Position numbers and translations under genes: made by a program. The notes below the pieces were generated by a model. It did not search any database and was not told the origin of the DNA. It was given only the letters and a program-made list of their open reading frames with translations. A DNA stretch of 64,000 nucleotides from Candidatus Faecousia intestinigallinarum (GTDB lineage Bacteria > Bacillota > Clostridia > Oscillospirales > Oscillospiraceae): positions 62,001-126,000 of the forward strand of contig DVKX01000047.1 of assembly GCA_018715805.1 (NCBI GenBank). The letters are read 5' to 3'. Positions 26,117 through 34,083 of the stretch are shown here, piece by piece. Numbering within the stretch: the stretch's first letter is position 1; each line of letters starts with the position of its first letter.

Positions 26117-26986
26117 TCAGCCCTTGACGGCTCCGATGGTAACGCCCTCCATAAAGTACTTCTGCAACGTGAAGAACAGAATGAACATAGGCAGCGCCGA
26201 AAGTGTTGCGCCTGCCATCATGGGCGCAAAAAGCGTCTCGTTGGCAAACTTAAACTGCTTCAGACCCACCTGGATGGTGTACATAGCCGGATCGCTGGTC
26301 ACCAGGAACGGCCAGAAGAAATTGTTCCAGGAGGACATGAATGTGTTAATAGCCATCACCGCCAGCACCGTCTTGCTCAAAGGCAGGACAATTTTCAGGA
26401 AAATCTGCATTTGGTTGCAGCCTTCCATCTTGGCGCTTTCGATCAGCGGCGTGGGCAATCCCGAGAAGAACTGTTTGCACAGGAAAATATTGTAAGCGGT
26501 ACATATGCTGGGCAGAATCATGGCCGCATAGGTATTGGTCATCTTAAATTCCTTCACGACCAGGATGTACAGCGGCACCTGGGTCACCTGGTAGGGGATC
26601 ATCATGGCCACCAGGATCAGGCCGAAAAGGAATGTACTGCCCTTAAAACGAATCTTTGCAAAGGCATAGCCTGCCATGGAGGCAAACACCACATTACCCA
26701 GGACGGTAAACACTGCCACCACCACGCTGTTCCAGATCCAGCGCACGGTGTGCTCGTTGAAGTCGAAGAACGCCTGGTAGGACTCCAGCGTCCAGCGGCT
26801 TGGGAAGATGGAGCGCATATTGCCCGCCGTTTTCACATTGGGACCGAAGCTGGAAAGGATCATGTACACAATGGGAAACAGCGTCGCCACCGCCAGCAGC
26901 ACCAGAATGATGGTGACGATGGTATTGCGCAGGTGCAGCACCGCTTTGTTGTCCAGGTGCTGGGAGTAAAGACCGGTTGTCGCCAT
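26117..26986 (-). CDS. Carbohydrate ABC transporter permease (MalG type)
   Basis: A 289-residue inner-membrane permease of the CUT1 family with six membrane segments and the EAA loop (ESAKMEGCNQMQIFLKIVLPLSK). The N-terminal segment ILVLLAVATLFPIVYMILSS and the length are typical of the MalG position. It pairs with the MalF-type permease 12 nt upstream. The operon encodes no ATPase, so a shared MsiK-like ATPase elsewhere is presumed. Confidence 0.92.
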   Translation of the reverse strand: MATTGLYSQHLDNKAVLHLRNTIVTIILVLLAVATLFPIVYMILSSFGPNVKTAGNMRSIFPSRWTLESYQAFFDFNEHTVRWIWNSVVVAVFTVLGNVVFASMAGYAFAKIRFKGSTFLFGLILVAMMIPYQVTQVPLYILVVKEFKMTNTYAAMILPSICTAYNIFLCKQFFSGLPTPLIESAKMEGCNQMQIFLKIVLPLSKTVLAVMAINTFMSSWNNFFWPFLVTSDPAMYTIQVGLKQFKFANETLFAPMMAGATLSALPMFILFFTLQKYFMEGVTIGAVKG

Positions 26987-26998
26987 AACGCTACCTCC

Positions 26999-27922
26999 TT
27001 AATATTCCACGTCCACGCCCATCAGCTTGAACTGGAACAGCGAGACGAAAGCAATGACGATGGTGAGCAAAATGGCCTGGGCGCAGGCTAAGCCGTACTT
27101 GGCGTAGACAAAGGCATTGTTGTAAATCAGCAGGCCGATCATAGTGGTGGAGTTATCCGGTCCGCCGCCGGTCATCATGTAGGCGTTCATGAATACCTGG
27201 AAAGAACCGATCACGCCCGTGACCAGCAGGAACAGCGTGGTAGGCTTCACCAGCGGCCAGACGATGCTCCGCACCTTCTGGAAGAAAGTGGCGCCGTCCA
27301 GCTCGGCGGCCTCGAAGTAGCTGTTGTCAATGCCGTGCAGTGCGGCCATATAGGTGATAATATTGACGCCGTGGCCGGAAAGCAGCGCCATAATCATCAA
27401 CGAGAGCATAGACGTTTTTGTTGAAGACAGCCAGTTCTGGGTGGGAATATGGAGAAACGTCAAAAGCTGGTTGAACAGGCCGTCGGGAGAGGAGTCATAG
27501 ATCCACAGCCACACCACAGACAGCGCCACGCCGGAGGCAACGCCGGGCAGATAATAGAGCGCCTTAAAAACGGACTGGGTTTTCTTTTTGAACGGCAGGA
27601 TCATGACCGCAATGGCAAAGGCCAGCAGCAGCGACAGGGGCACCACCACTACGGTATAGAGCAGCGTGTTCCAGGCTGCCTTATAAAACAGATTCCGCTT
27701 GGAGAATTCCAGCGTTTCCGCGTAATTCTGCAGGCCTACAAATTCTGAGCCGAAAGGCTTGTACTCAAAGAAGCTGGTATAAACCGCACTGATCACAGGA
27801 TACAGGGTAAATACGCAGAAAATGATCATTGCCGCCGCAATAAAAAGGTATCCCCACAGATCCTCGTTATTGAATCTGAATTTTCTGCGTGGTTTTAGCC
27901 GAGGGGCCGTGGTTTTCTTCAT
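26999..27922 (-). CDS. Carbohydrate ABC transporter permease (MalF type)
   Basis: A 307-residue CUT1 permease with six membrane segments and the EAA loop (EAAELDGATFFQKVRSIVWPL). ATG at 27922 follows GGAGGATCGCT; the track ORF adds 53 codons covering the intercistronic hairpin. The short Lys/Arg-rich N terminus is cytoplasmic. Works with the permease downstream and the binding protein upstream; the likely cargo is a cell-wall sugar, inferred from operon partners. Confidence 0.92.
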   Translation of the reverse strand: MKKTTAPRLKPRRKFRFNNEDLWGYLFIAAAMIIFCVFTLYPVISAVYTSFFEYKPFGSEFVGLQNYAETLEFSKRNLFYKAAWNTLLYTVVVVPLSLLLAFAIAVMILPFKKKTQSVFKALYYLPGVASGVALSVVWLWIYDSSPDGLFNQLLTFLHIPTQNWLSSTKTSMLSLMIMALLSGHGVNIITYMAALHGIDNSYFEAAELDGATFFQKVRSIVWPLVKPTTLFLLVTGVIGSFQVFMNAYMMTGGGPDNSTTMIGLLIYNNAFVYAKYGLACAQAILLTIVIAFVSLFQFKLMGVDVEY

Positions 27923-27948
27923 AGCGATCCTCCCTGAATAATAAGATA

Positions 27949-27972
27949 CCCACCCCACCGAGGTGGGGTGGG
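27949..27972 (-). other. Intercistronic hairpin after the solute-binding protein gene
   Basis: CCCACCCCACC pairs perfectly with GGTGGGGTGGG (11 bp, GA at the tip). No T run. Its place between binding-protein and permease genes suggests differential message stability. Confidence 0.6.
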
Positions 27973-27986
27973 CGCAAGGGTTTTGA

Positions 27987-29429
27987 TTATCCGAGTCTGC
28001 CGGTGACGCAGTTCTCTTCGCCAAAGGCGTCGATACCCGCTTCCACGATCTCCTGGTAGACCTCTTCCGCAGTGGTCTCACCAGCCAGCAGCAGCTGGAA
28101 CTTAGGCACGATTACTTCGTTCATCAGGCTCTGGGCAGTGGCGGTCATTTCCGCAGTAACGCCGGAAGGAGGCGCTACCACCAGGCTCATGCAGCGGCTG
28201 GCAGTATCCAGGTTGGCCTGGTCGCGGCCTTCCTCCAGAACCAGCGCATCCCGGCCGGTCTGGCACACAGGATCCAGGTAAAGCTCATTCATGCAGGCGG
28301 CGATCCGCTCGCCGGAGCAGATGTAATCCATGAACAGCATCACGTTGGCCAAGTGCTCGTCGGTGGTATTGTTGTTGCGCATGGCGATCAGGCCGTCCAC
28401 CGTGCCGTAGCAGGCTTCCGCCGCACCGTCAATGGTGGGGGAGGGCAGGAATACATAGTCCATTTTCATGGAGCCTTCCACCGCGGTGCCGTCGTTGGCA
28501 TCCAGGGCGGCGTTGTTGGTCTTGAAGTTGCTCTCGAACAGAGGCATGGCCTTGCCGAAGATCATGGCGTTGCCGGTCTGGCACATTACCATACGCTGAC
28601 CAGCTTCCACCGCGTAGTTGGGCATATAGCCGGACTGGGTCATTTCCTCAATGGCTTTCAGCAGGCTGAGCATATTCTCGGAGGTGAAGACGTACTTCAT
28701 ATCCTCGGTGAAGGTATTGCCCAAGCCGGCGCCTGCGCCAAAGATGTACATCATGTCGGAAGCGGTGACGCCGGAGTTGGCGAACACGAAGCCGAAGGTA
28801 TTCTCGGTGGTGCCGTTCTTAATGATCTCCAGGAACTCCTCATAGGTCCAGCCTTCCTGCTGGATCTTGGCCACGTCCGCGCCGGCAGCTTCCAGCATTT
28901 CCTTGTTGGCGCCCAGCGCCTGAATGGTCAGGTACAGGGGCAGGCCGTACACGGTGTTGTCCAGGGTCATGTAGTTCAGGGCGTTGGTGTCATAGTCTGC
29001 CAGACGCTCGGCGGACAGATACTTGGACACATCCACAACTACGCCCATATCCACGTAGGTACCGATGGCATTGGAGGAGACTTCCGCAATATCGGGAGCC
29101 TCGCCGGCCTGCGCCATGGTGGACAGCTTATCGTTGTGATCGCCCCAGGAGGTCTCGATGATCTCCACAGTGAGGTTGGGGTACAGGTTATGGAAGTCCT
29201 CCGCCCAGACCTTCAGGTTGGCAATATAGTTGCCGGTAACGGGGGGCGCCATAATGACAATGGTGTCGGGTTCGGCATTAGCGCCGGGTTCCGTGTTGGT
29301 GCTGGGTTCCGTGCTGGTGCCAGGCTCGGTGTTGGAGCCTCCGGTGGGCTGCGTCTCCGCAGGAGCGCAGGCCGCGAACAGGCAGCCGACCATCGCCAGG
29401 CACAATAGCAAAGCAATAATCTTTTTCAT
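27987..29429 (-). CDS. Sugar-binding lipoprotein of an ABC importer
   Basis: A 480-residue family 1 extracellular solute-binding protein. Lipoprotein signal (MKKIIALLLCLAM, lipobox FAAC), a Thr/Glu/Pro-rich tether with TEP repeats (about 25-55), then a two-lobe binding fold (ETSWGDHNDKLSTM, AGEAPDIAEVSS). ATG at 29429 lies behind GGAGGAAAAAGAA. It is first in the operon with the permeases, GNAT, PIG-L-like, murQ and esterase genes, so a muramyl or other peptidoglycan saccharide is the probable ligand; this is inferred, not seen. Confidence 0.9.
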   Translation of the reverse strand: MKKIIALLLCLAMVGCLFAACAPAETQPTGGSNTEPGTSTEPSTNTEPGANAEPDTIVIMAPPVTGNYIANLKVWAEDFHNLYPNLTVEIIETSWGDHNDKLSTMAQAGEAPDIAEVSSNAIGTYVDMGVVVDVSKYLSAERLADYDTNALNYMTLDNTVYGLPLYLTIQALGANKEMLEAAGADVAKIQQEGWTYEEFLEIIKNGTTENTFGFVFANSGVTASDMMYIFGAGAGLGNTFTEDMKYVFTSENMLSLLKAIEEMTQSGYMPNYAVEAGQRMVMCQTGNAMIFGKAMPLFESNFKTNNAALDANDGTAVEGSMKMDYVFLPSPTIDGAAEACYGTVDGLIAMRNNNTTDEHLANVMLFMDYICSGERIAACMNELYLDPVCQTGRDALVLEEGRDQANLDTASRCMSLVVAPPSGVTAEMTATAQSLMNEVIVPKFQLLLAGETTAEEVYQEIVEAGIDAFGEENCVTGRLG

Positions 29430-29453
29430 TTCTTTTTCCTCCAAATGGTATTT

Positions 29454-29508
29454 AAGGTGCGGCTTTTCACCGCACCTTTATCTTATACCCTTTTTGCACA
29501 AAAGTCAA
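29454..29508 (-). promoter_or_regulatory. Promoter of the MurNAc operon with an operator-like palindrome
   Basis: Reverse-strand TTGACT (29508-29503) and TAAGAT (29485-29480) with a 17-bp spacer. Just downstream, AAGGTGCGG-N7-CCGCACCTT (29454-29478) spans the expected transcription start, the usual place for a repressor operator. The regulator is not identifiable from the window. Confidence 0.65.
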
Positions 29509-29565
29509 GAGCGTTTCCCCAACTCCCTTATGTAGTTTTCCACAAATTTTAGGAATATTGCACAG

Positions 29566-29594
29566 TTGCATTCCGGCGCTTTTTCTGCTATTAT
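29566..29594 (+). promoter_or_regulatory. Promoter of the yesL-like gene
   Basis: TTGCAT, 17-bp spacer, TATTAT, ending 42 bp before the ATG at 29637. Confidence 0.7.
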
Positions 29595-29636
29595 GTATAT
29601 TATCTGATTGATTTCAGCAAATATGGGGGATAAACT

Positions 29637-29744
29637 ATGAAAAATCAAGACGATTTTACGGAATCTGGATTGCTATACTGGTGCGGAAAATTTCTTCACT
29701 GGTTGTCACGAATTTGCTCTGGATCTTGTGCTGCCTGCCGGTGA
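29637..29744 (+). other. Probable N-terminal coding segment of the yesL-like gene in another frame
   Basis: ATG at 29637 has a GGGGG ribosome site and a promoter, and encodes MKNQDDFTESGLLYWCGK in line with YesL N termini, but then runs to a stop at 29744. Adding one base in the GGAAAATTTC stretch (about 29684-29690) would continue into the downstream YesL frame. Either a real mutation, a sequencing indel, or a -1 slip at the A run. Confidence 0.6.
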
Positions 29745-30265
29745 TCACCGCGGGTGCCGCAACAAAGGCCATGTATGCCAATCTTTTCGCCCTGCGCGCC
29801 GGGGAACCCTGTTCTGCGGGCTGCTTTTTTCGCGCCTTTGCCAAGGACTTCCGGCGGGTCACCGGGTTATGGACGCTCCTTCTGGCGGCAGGGGCAGCGC
29901 TGGGCGTGGACTACTATATTATCGCCTATCTGGACTTTCCGGGGCGGATGGCGGTGATCGCCCTGATCTTCTTCCTGGCGTTCCTGCTGCTGTTCTTCTC
30001 CAGTCTGGCGCTGCCTATGCTCAGTCAATTCCCCATGTCCATCAAGGACGCGGTGGTAAACGGCGTGCTGCTCTGTCTGGCGCATCTGCCGAAAATGCTT
30101 CTGATCACCGCCATGAACCTGCTGCCTTGGGCGCTGCTGCTGATCTCCACCAAACTGTTCCTGATATTGGGCTTTGTATGGATTACCTGCGGCTTCGGCC
30201 TCATCGGGCTGTACAATATCCGCTTTCTGGAAAAAATTTTCGCGCCCTACCGGGAGCAGGTCTAA
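29681..30265 (+). CDS. yesL: YesL family (DUF624) membrane protein, N terminus apparently frameshifted
   Basis: A 194-residue hydrophobic protein matching DUF624/YesL: TNLLWILCCLPVITAGAATKAMY at the N terminus and five or so membrane segments, with a short basic C-terminal tail. YesL genes usually sit beside sugar ABC operons, as here, divergent from the MurNAc-type operon; the molecular function is unknown. The in-frame start in this frame is a GTG with no ribosome site, while a good ATG lies 44 bases upstream in a different frame, so the gene may be broken or the assembly may lack one base. Confidence 0.75.
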   Translation: MRKISSLVVTNLLWILCCLPVITAGAATKAMYANLFALRAGEPCSAGCFFRAFAKDFRRVTGLWTLLLAAGAALGVDYYIIAYLDFPGRMAVIALIFFLAFLLLFFSSLALPMLSQFPMSIKDAVVNGVLLCLAHLPKMLLITAMNLLPWALLLISTKLFLILGFVWITCGFGLIGLYNIRFLEKIFAPYREQV

Positions 30266-30344
30266 ACTCCTCTCCGGCAGGACGGAAATCATCGGAGGAT
30301 CTGGCGAAAAGCCATTTCCCCCGGCCAGATTTCCAAGAAAGGGC

Positions 30345-30373
30345 TTGACATCCGTGGGAAAAAATGCTATAAT
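30345..30373 (+). promoter_or_regulatory. Consensus promoter of the tRNA pair
   Basis: TTGACA, 17-bp spacer, TATAAT: a perfect sigma-A promoter, 36 bp ahead of the first tRNA. Confidence 0.92.
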
Positions 30374-30408
30374 GCGGCTTGCGGTTAGGCATTTCGCCCA
30401 ACGCCCAC

Positions 30409-30485
30409 GGGCCTTTAGCTCAGTTGGTTAGAGCCTCCGGCTCATAACCGGATCGTCCCGGGTTCGAATCCCTGAAGGCCCACCA
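30409..30485 (+). tRNA. tRNA-Met (CAT)
   Basis: A 77-nt cloverleaf: acceptor GGGCCTT/AAGGCCC, D stem GCTC/GAGC, anticodon stem TCCGG/CCGGA with loop CTCATAA, T loop TTCGAAT, CCA encoded. One C-T mismatch in the T stem. CAT could also be tRNA-Ile2 with a modified anticodon C; this cannot be settled by eye. Confidence 0.9.
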
Positions 30486-30527
30486 GCCATTTTAAGGCTT
30501 CCGCCTTTGGATATATAGAAAATATAT

Positions 30528-30603
<76 letters not shown>

Positions 30604-30608
30604 AAAAA

Positions 30609-30642
30609 GCACCGAGTTTCAGCGCGAAACTCGGTGCTTTTT
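30609..30642 (+). terminator. Terminator after the tRNA pair
   Basis: GCACCGAGTTT / AAACTCGGTGC 11-bp stem with a 7-nt loop followed by TTTTT. Confidence 0.92.
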
Positions 30643-30698
30643 GAACTTTTAGGAACTTTTTCAAATCCTAGAAAATTAATTTGTCCGTTATTTGTCCG

Positions 30699-30788
30699 TT
30701 ACGCCTGTTTTTTCACGGGATTTAGGAGGTTGTCCATCATTTCAGCGGATGCGCAAGCGCTTTGGATTGCGTGGGCGTAAACCTTTGT
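30699..30788 (-). pseudogene. Remnant of a tyrosine integrase C terminus
   Basis: The reverse strand reads TKVYAHAIQSACASAEMM...PVKKQA and stop. The YAH context is the catalytic-tyrosine end of phage/ICE tyrosine recombinases, which usually continues AIQSA. Only about 29 codons remain; an in-frame stop lies just upstream and no other integrase motif follows. It sits next to the tRNA-Trp 3' end, a common integration site, pointing to an excised or decayed element. The rest of the 30604-31091 gap contains the tandem repeat TTTGTCCGTTA (30680-30701) and two hairpins near 31031-31087, and no other gene I can support. Confidence 0.65.
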
Positions 30789-31091
30789 TTACAATAGACG
30801 CTCCAAAGGGACAACAAAGAGGCCGCCCGATAAGTCGCCCTCATAGCAAGGATTGCAACAGCGGTGGAAATCAAAACGCAGGAGGAACACCAAAAGTTTA
30901 TTTCGGCGAATATCATGGGGATTCAGCTGGGCTGGCGGCTCAGATAAAATTCCAGCGGAATCCATAACTTGGAATACTACAGGGACGCGGAGATAATTAT
31001 GATTGATGCACTTCCCTAGGATGAAATCATGCATCCCGGCGATATGCCGGGTGCAGCAAAGCTTTGCCGCCTATCGCGCAGGCGGCGCGGT

Positions 31092-31874
31092 TCATTGTCC
31101 CAAGGGCACCTGCACCTCATAATTCCACTGCAGGATCCCCGACACCACTATGCGCTGCACTGTGAATCCCGGCTCCGCAGCGTAGTCCGCCCTTGCCATA
31201 TGCAGCAGCCGCTGCAATGTAGCCGCTCTGTTTTCCTCCGTACAGTCGGCGCAGAGGTACTTCCCCGCCGGCAGCACTTTCAGTCCGTCTATATCCACAT
31301 AGCGGATACACACGGCAAAGAGCCTGGACAGCCCATTTTCCGTATAGATGCCCGCCAAATCCTCAAAAGAGAACTGCTCCCGCAGCGACGGCGCTACCTT
31401 ATCATAAAAGTGGCTGAGATAATTCCAGAGGTTGTCCAGCGTGGGCGTTTCCAGAGTATCCGAAAGCAGAATGACGCGCGCGGGAAAATCCTTGGTGAAA
31501 GCGCCGCTGCGGTGCTGCTGACCCTGCAGCTTCTTTTCATAGTCCGCCTTTGCCGACTGGATCTTCGCCTTGCTGTATTGGAGCGCCGCGATCTTCTCAT
31601 CGGCCTTTCTTTCCGCCTGGGACAAAAAGGCGACAATCTTCTCCAGGTCGTCATAGGAAAGCACCTGGCGGATCTCCCGCAGCGGCAAATCCATCATCTG
31701 CAAGGCCTTCACTGTATTCAGCCGTACAATATCCTGCTCCGTATAATAGCGGTAATTTGTCCACGCATCCTTTTTGCTGGGCTTCACCAATCCGATCCGG
31801 TCATAATGGCGCAGCGTCTCGCTGGTCATATGCACGGCTTTTGCCGCTTCCCCCACGGAAAAAAATTTTTTCAT
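31092..31874 (-). CDS. MerR family transcriptional regulator
   Basis: A 260-residue regulator. The N-terminal winged helix (FSVGEAAKAVHMTSETLRHYDRIGL, YRYYTEQD) is MerR-type, followed by a coiled-coil dimer helix (about 75-120) and a 135-residue effector domain of unknown ligand. ATG at 31874 follows AGGAG; the track ORF extends through the promoter region. Divergent from the DUF4097 lipoprotein gene, whose promoter has the MerR 19-bp spacer, so it very likely controls that gene. Confidence 0.9.
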   Translation of the reverse strand: MKKFFSVGEAAKAVHMTSETLRHYDRIGLVKPSKKDAWTNYRYYTEQDIVRLNTVKALQMMDLPLREIRQVLSYDDLEKIVAFLSQAERKADEKIAALQYSKAKIQSAKADYEKKLQGQQHRSGAFTKDFPARVILLSDTLETPTLDNLWNYLSHFYDKVAPSLREQFSFEDLAGIYTENGLSRLFAVCIRYVDIDGLKVLPAGKYLCADCTEENRAATLQRLLHMARADYAAEPGFTVQRIVVSGILQWNYEVQVPLGQ

Positions 31875-31890
31875 TTTTCCATTTCTCCTA

Positions 31891-31952
31891 TTGACTTTTG
31901 TGTTACACAAAGGATTATAATGCATTTTAGCATAAAGCGCCGCGAAAATCAA
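31891..31952. promoter_or_regulatory. Divergent promoters with MerR-type operator
   Basis: Forward: TTGACT (31891) and TATAAT (31916) with a 19-bp spacer holding the dyad CTTTTGTG-TTA-CACAAAGG (31895-31913), the hallmark of MerR-activated promoters. Reverse (for merR): TTGATT (31952-31947) and TAAAAT (31929-31924) with a 17-bp spacer, reading across the dyad. Confidence 0.8.
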
Positions 31953-31982
31953 TCGCGGACAGAATGATCAGGAGGACTGAAT

Positions 31983-32645
31983 ATGAAAAAAATAATGGCG
32001 CTTGTTTTGTGCATCGTCTTTGTGGTTTCCCTTATGGCAGGCTGCTCCAGCAGCGGCGAAGCGTTCTCGCAGCGAGCGTATACAGCGGACGGCGCACAGA
32101 TCCGCGGGATCCATATGGACGTGCGGGATCGGGAGATCACCGTTTCCCCATCCCCGGACGATCAAATCCATCTCGTTTATTTTGAGAACAGCAAAGAGTA
32201 CTATGACATTTCGGTTTCCGCCGACAAGGTGCTGACCATCACCAGCGAGAGCAGCAAGGAGTGGACAGATTTCATCGGCGGCAAGCCTGCGGCGGAGGAT
32301 CGGAAAATATCGCTGCAGATACCCGACGCACTGATTGGATATCTGATTCTGTCCACCACCAACGAAGACATCACCCTCTCCGCACTGCGTATTGAAGACA
32401 CCGTTTCCCTTTCTGCCAACGGAGGAAATATTATCTTTGATACGCTGGACGTGGGAAAAGCGCTTGCCCTCACCGCGAAAAACGGAAATATATCCGGTAC
32501 GGTGGCTGGCAGCTACGACGACTTCTCCATTGTCACGGAGATCAAAAAGGGCGAGAGCAATTTGCCCGAGAAGAAAGAAAACGGCGAGAAAACCCTGACC
32601 GTTTCCTGCAATAACGGAGATGTGGACATTGCCATCGGCCAATAA
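31983..32645 (+). CDS. DUF4097-type lipoprotein
   Basis: A 220-residue lipoprotein (signal MKKIMALVLCIVF, lipobox LMAGC). The rest is a repetitive beta structure with recurrent turns such as STTNEDITLS, SANGGNIIFD, TAKNGNISG and SCNNGDVDI, characteristic of DUF4097 putative adhesin-like beta-helix proteins. Function is unknown; family members are often under envelope-stress control. AGGAGG precedes the ATG. Own terminator. Likely activated by the divergent MerR protein. Confidence 0.85.
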   Translation: MKKIMALVLCIVFVVSLMAGCSSSGEAFSQRAYTADGAQIRGIHMDVRDREITVSPSPDDQIHLVYFENSKEYYDISVSADKVLTITSESSKEWTDFIGGKPAAEDRKISLQIPDALIGYLILSTTNEDITLSALRIEDTVSLSANGGNIIFDTLDVGKALALTAKNGNISGTVAGSYDDFSIVTEIKKGESNLPEKKENGEKTLTVSCNNGDVDIAIGQ

Positions 32646-32658
32646 AGCGCCCCTATAG

Positions 32659-32702
32659 AAAAATGCCGGCAGAAGCGCGCAAGGCTTCTGCCGGCATTTT
32701 CT
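32659..32702. terminator. Terminator between DUF4097 lipoprotein and MocR-type gene
   Basis: AAAATGCCGGCAGAAGC / GCTTCTGCCGGCATTTT stem, usable by both converging genes. Confidence 0.88.
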
Positions 32703-34082
32703 TTATGGAATCTCTATTTGTTCCAAAGCGCGCGCCAGGAGGGAAAGCTGCTCCGGCTGGAGGCCGGAGTAATTCACCACCAGGCAATGCCGGTCGCTTT
32801 CCGGAGCCTGACCATGGTAGAAGCTGCTCAGCGCCCGCACCCGGACGCCCGCCGCCTCCCACCGGGCGCACAGCGCCGCATCCTCCTCCCGGGTATCCAC
32901 CCGCAGCAGGAAGTGCAGTCCCGCATCCTGCTCCCGGACGGCAAACCGCCCGGCATGGGGACAATTCTTCAGTGTGGCAAGGATCTGGTTCCGCCGGGTC
33001 TTATAGATCTTGCGCATACGGTTCAGATGCTTTTCAAAATATCCCTCTCCCAGGAAACGCGCCAGGGTATACTGCTCGAAGCTGGGTACCGTGCCGCTGT
33101 AAAACCCCAGCTCCCGCTGGAATTTTTCCATCAGCCCTCCGGGCAGCACCAGATAACTGATGCGGATGGAGGGCGCCAGGGTCTTGGAAAAGGTATTCAT
33201 GTAGATGACCCGCCCCGCATCATCCAGGCTGGCCATGGCGGGCATGGGATGGGCGGCAAAGCGGAACTCGCTGTCATAGTCGTCCTCAATGATATAGCGC
33301 TCCGGCGCTTCCTTTGCCCAGGCCAGCAGCGCCAGACGGCGGTGCATCGGCGTAATAATGCCTGTGGGAAAATGATGGGAAGGGGAAATGTGCAGCACCT
33401 GAACGCCCTTCAGCCCCTCCGGCGCCACTCCCTGGCCGTCCATGCCCGCATGAACGCAGGGCACAGCATTGGCGGCATAGATTCTGTGGATCTTACCGTA
33501 GCCCGGCTCCTCCAACGCATAGGTCTTATCCCTGCCCAGCAGCTGGATCAGCAGATTGTACAGGAAGTCCGTACCCGCGCCGATCAGGATATGCTCCGGC
33601 TCCACATGCAGCCCCCGAAACTGGGACAAATGCGCGGCGATGGCCTGCCGCAGCTCCCATACGCCCTGATTGGGCATGGGCTGGAGCAGGCGCTCCCCCA
33701 TATCCAGCAAGGTCTGCCGCTGCAGCCGGCTCCACACGGAGAATGGAAATCCGTCCGGCGCCTGCCCTGTCAAATCGATCAGCGGCGCCCGCGCCTCCGG
33801 CGCAGGATGGACAGGGGACGGAACCGACCGCCGCCGGACATCCACCGCCTCTACAAAATATCCCCGCCGCCGCTCGGCGCGCACATAGCCCTCTGCCAGA
33901 AGCTGGCCGTAAGCGGCCTCCACAGTGATCTTGCTCACCTCCAGATGGGCGGCAAAGCTGCGCTGGGAGGGCAGCTTCTGCCCCGGCGGCAGCGTCCCTG
34001 ACAGAATATCCTCCCGGATACAGCGGTACAACGCTTCATACAGCGGCATACCGGGGGCTTTTTTCAGGGTATAGGTAAGCAT
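32703..34082 (-). CDS. MocR/PdxR-type regulator (GntR HTH fused to aminotransferase domain)
   Basis: A 459-residue MocR-family protein: N-terminal GntR winged helix (about 10-75, PLYEALYRCIREDILSG, LPSQRSFAAHL) and a fold-type I aminotransferase domain (about 105-455) with PLP-lysine context NTFSKTLAPSIR and the DDYDSEF stretch. Members sense PLP and control vitamin B6 or amino-acid genes. No pdx gene is in the window. ATG at 34082 follows GGAGGAAGTAAA and is 1 nt past the P-type ATPase stop, so it is co-transcribed with an apparently unrelated transporter. Confidence 0.9.
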   Translation of the reverse strand: MLTYTLKKAPGMPLYEALYRCIREDILSGTLPPGQKLPSQRSFAAHLEVSKITVEAAYGQLLAEGYVRAERRRGYFVEAVDVRRRSVPSPVHPAPEARAPLIDLTGQAPDGFPFSVWSRLQRQTLLDMGERLLQPMPNQGVWELRQAIAAHLSQFRGLHVEPEHILIGAGTDFLYNLLIQLLGRDKTYALEEPGYGKIHRIYAANAVPCVHAGMDGQGVAPEGLKGVQVLHISPSHHFPTGIITPMHRRLALLAWAKEAPERYIIEDDYDSEFRFAAHPMPAMASLDDAGRVIYMNTFSKTLAPSIRISYLVLPGGLMEKFQRELGFYSGTVPSFEQYTLARFLGEGYFEKHLNRMRKIYKTRRNQILATLKNCPHAGRFAVREQDAGLHFLLRVDTREEDAALCARWEAAGVRVRALSSFYHGQAPESDRHCLVVNYSGLQPEQLSLLARALEQIEIP

Positions 34083-34083
34083 T

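Noticed and set aside
25256-27091. 611-aa forward ORF opposite GNAT and permease genes
   Set aside because: Spans several reverse genes and their gaps, with no start signal or domain.
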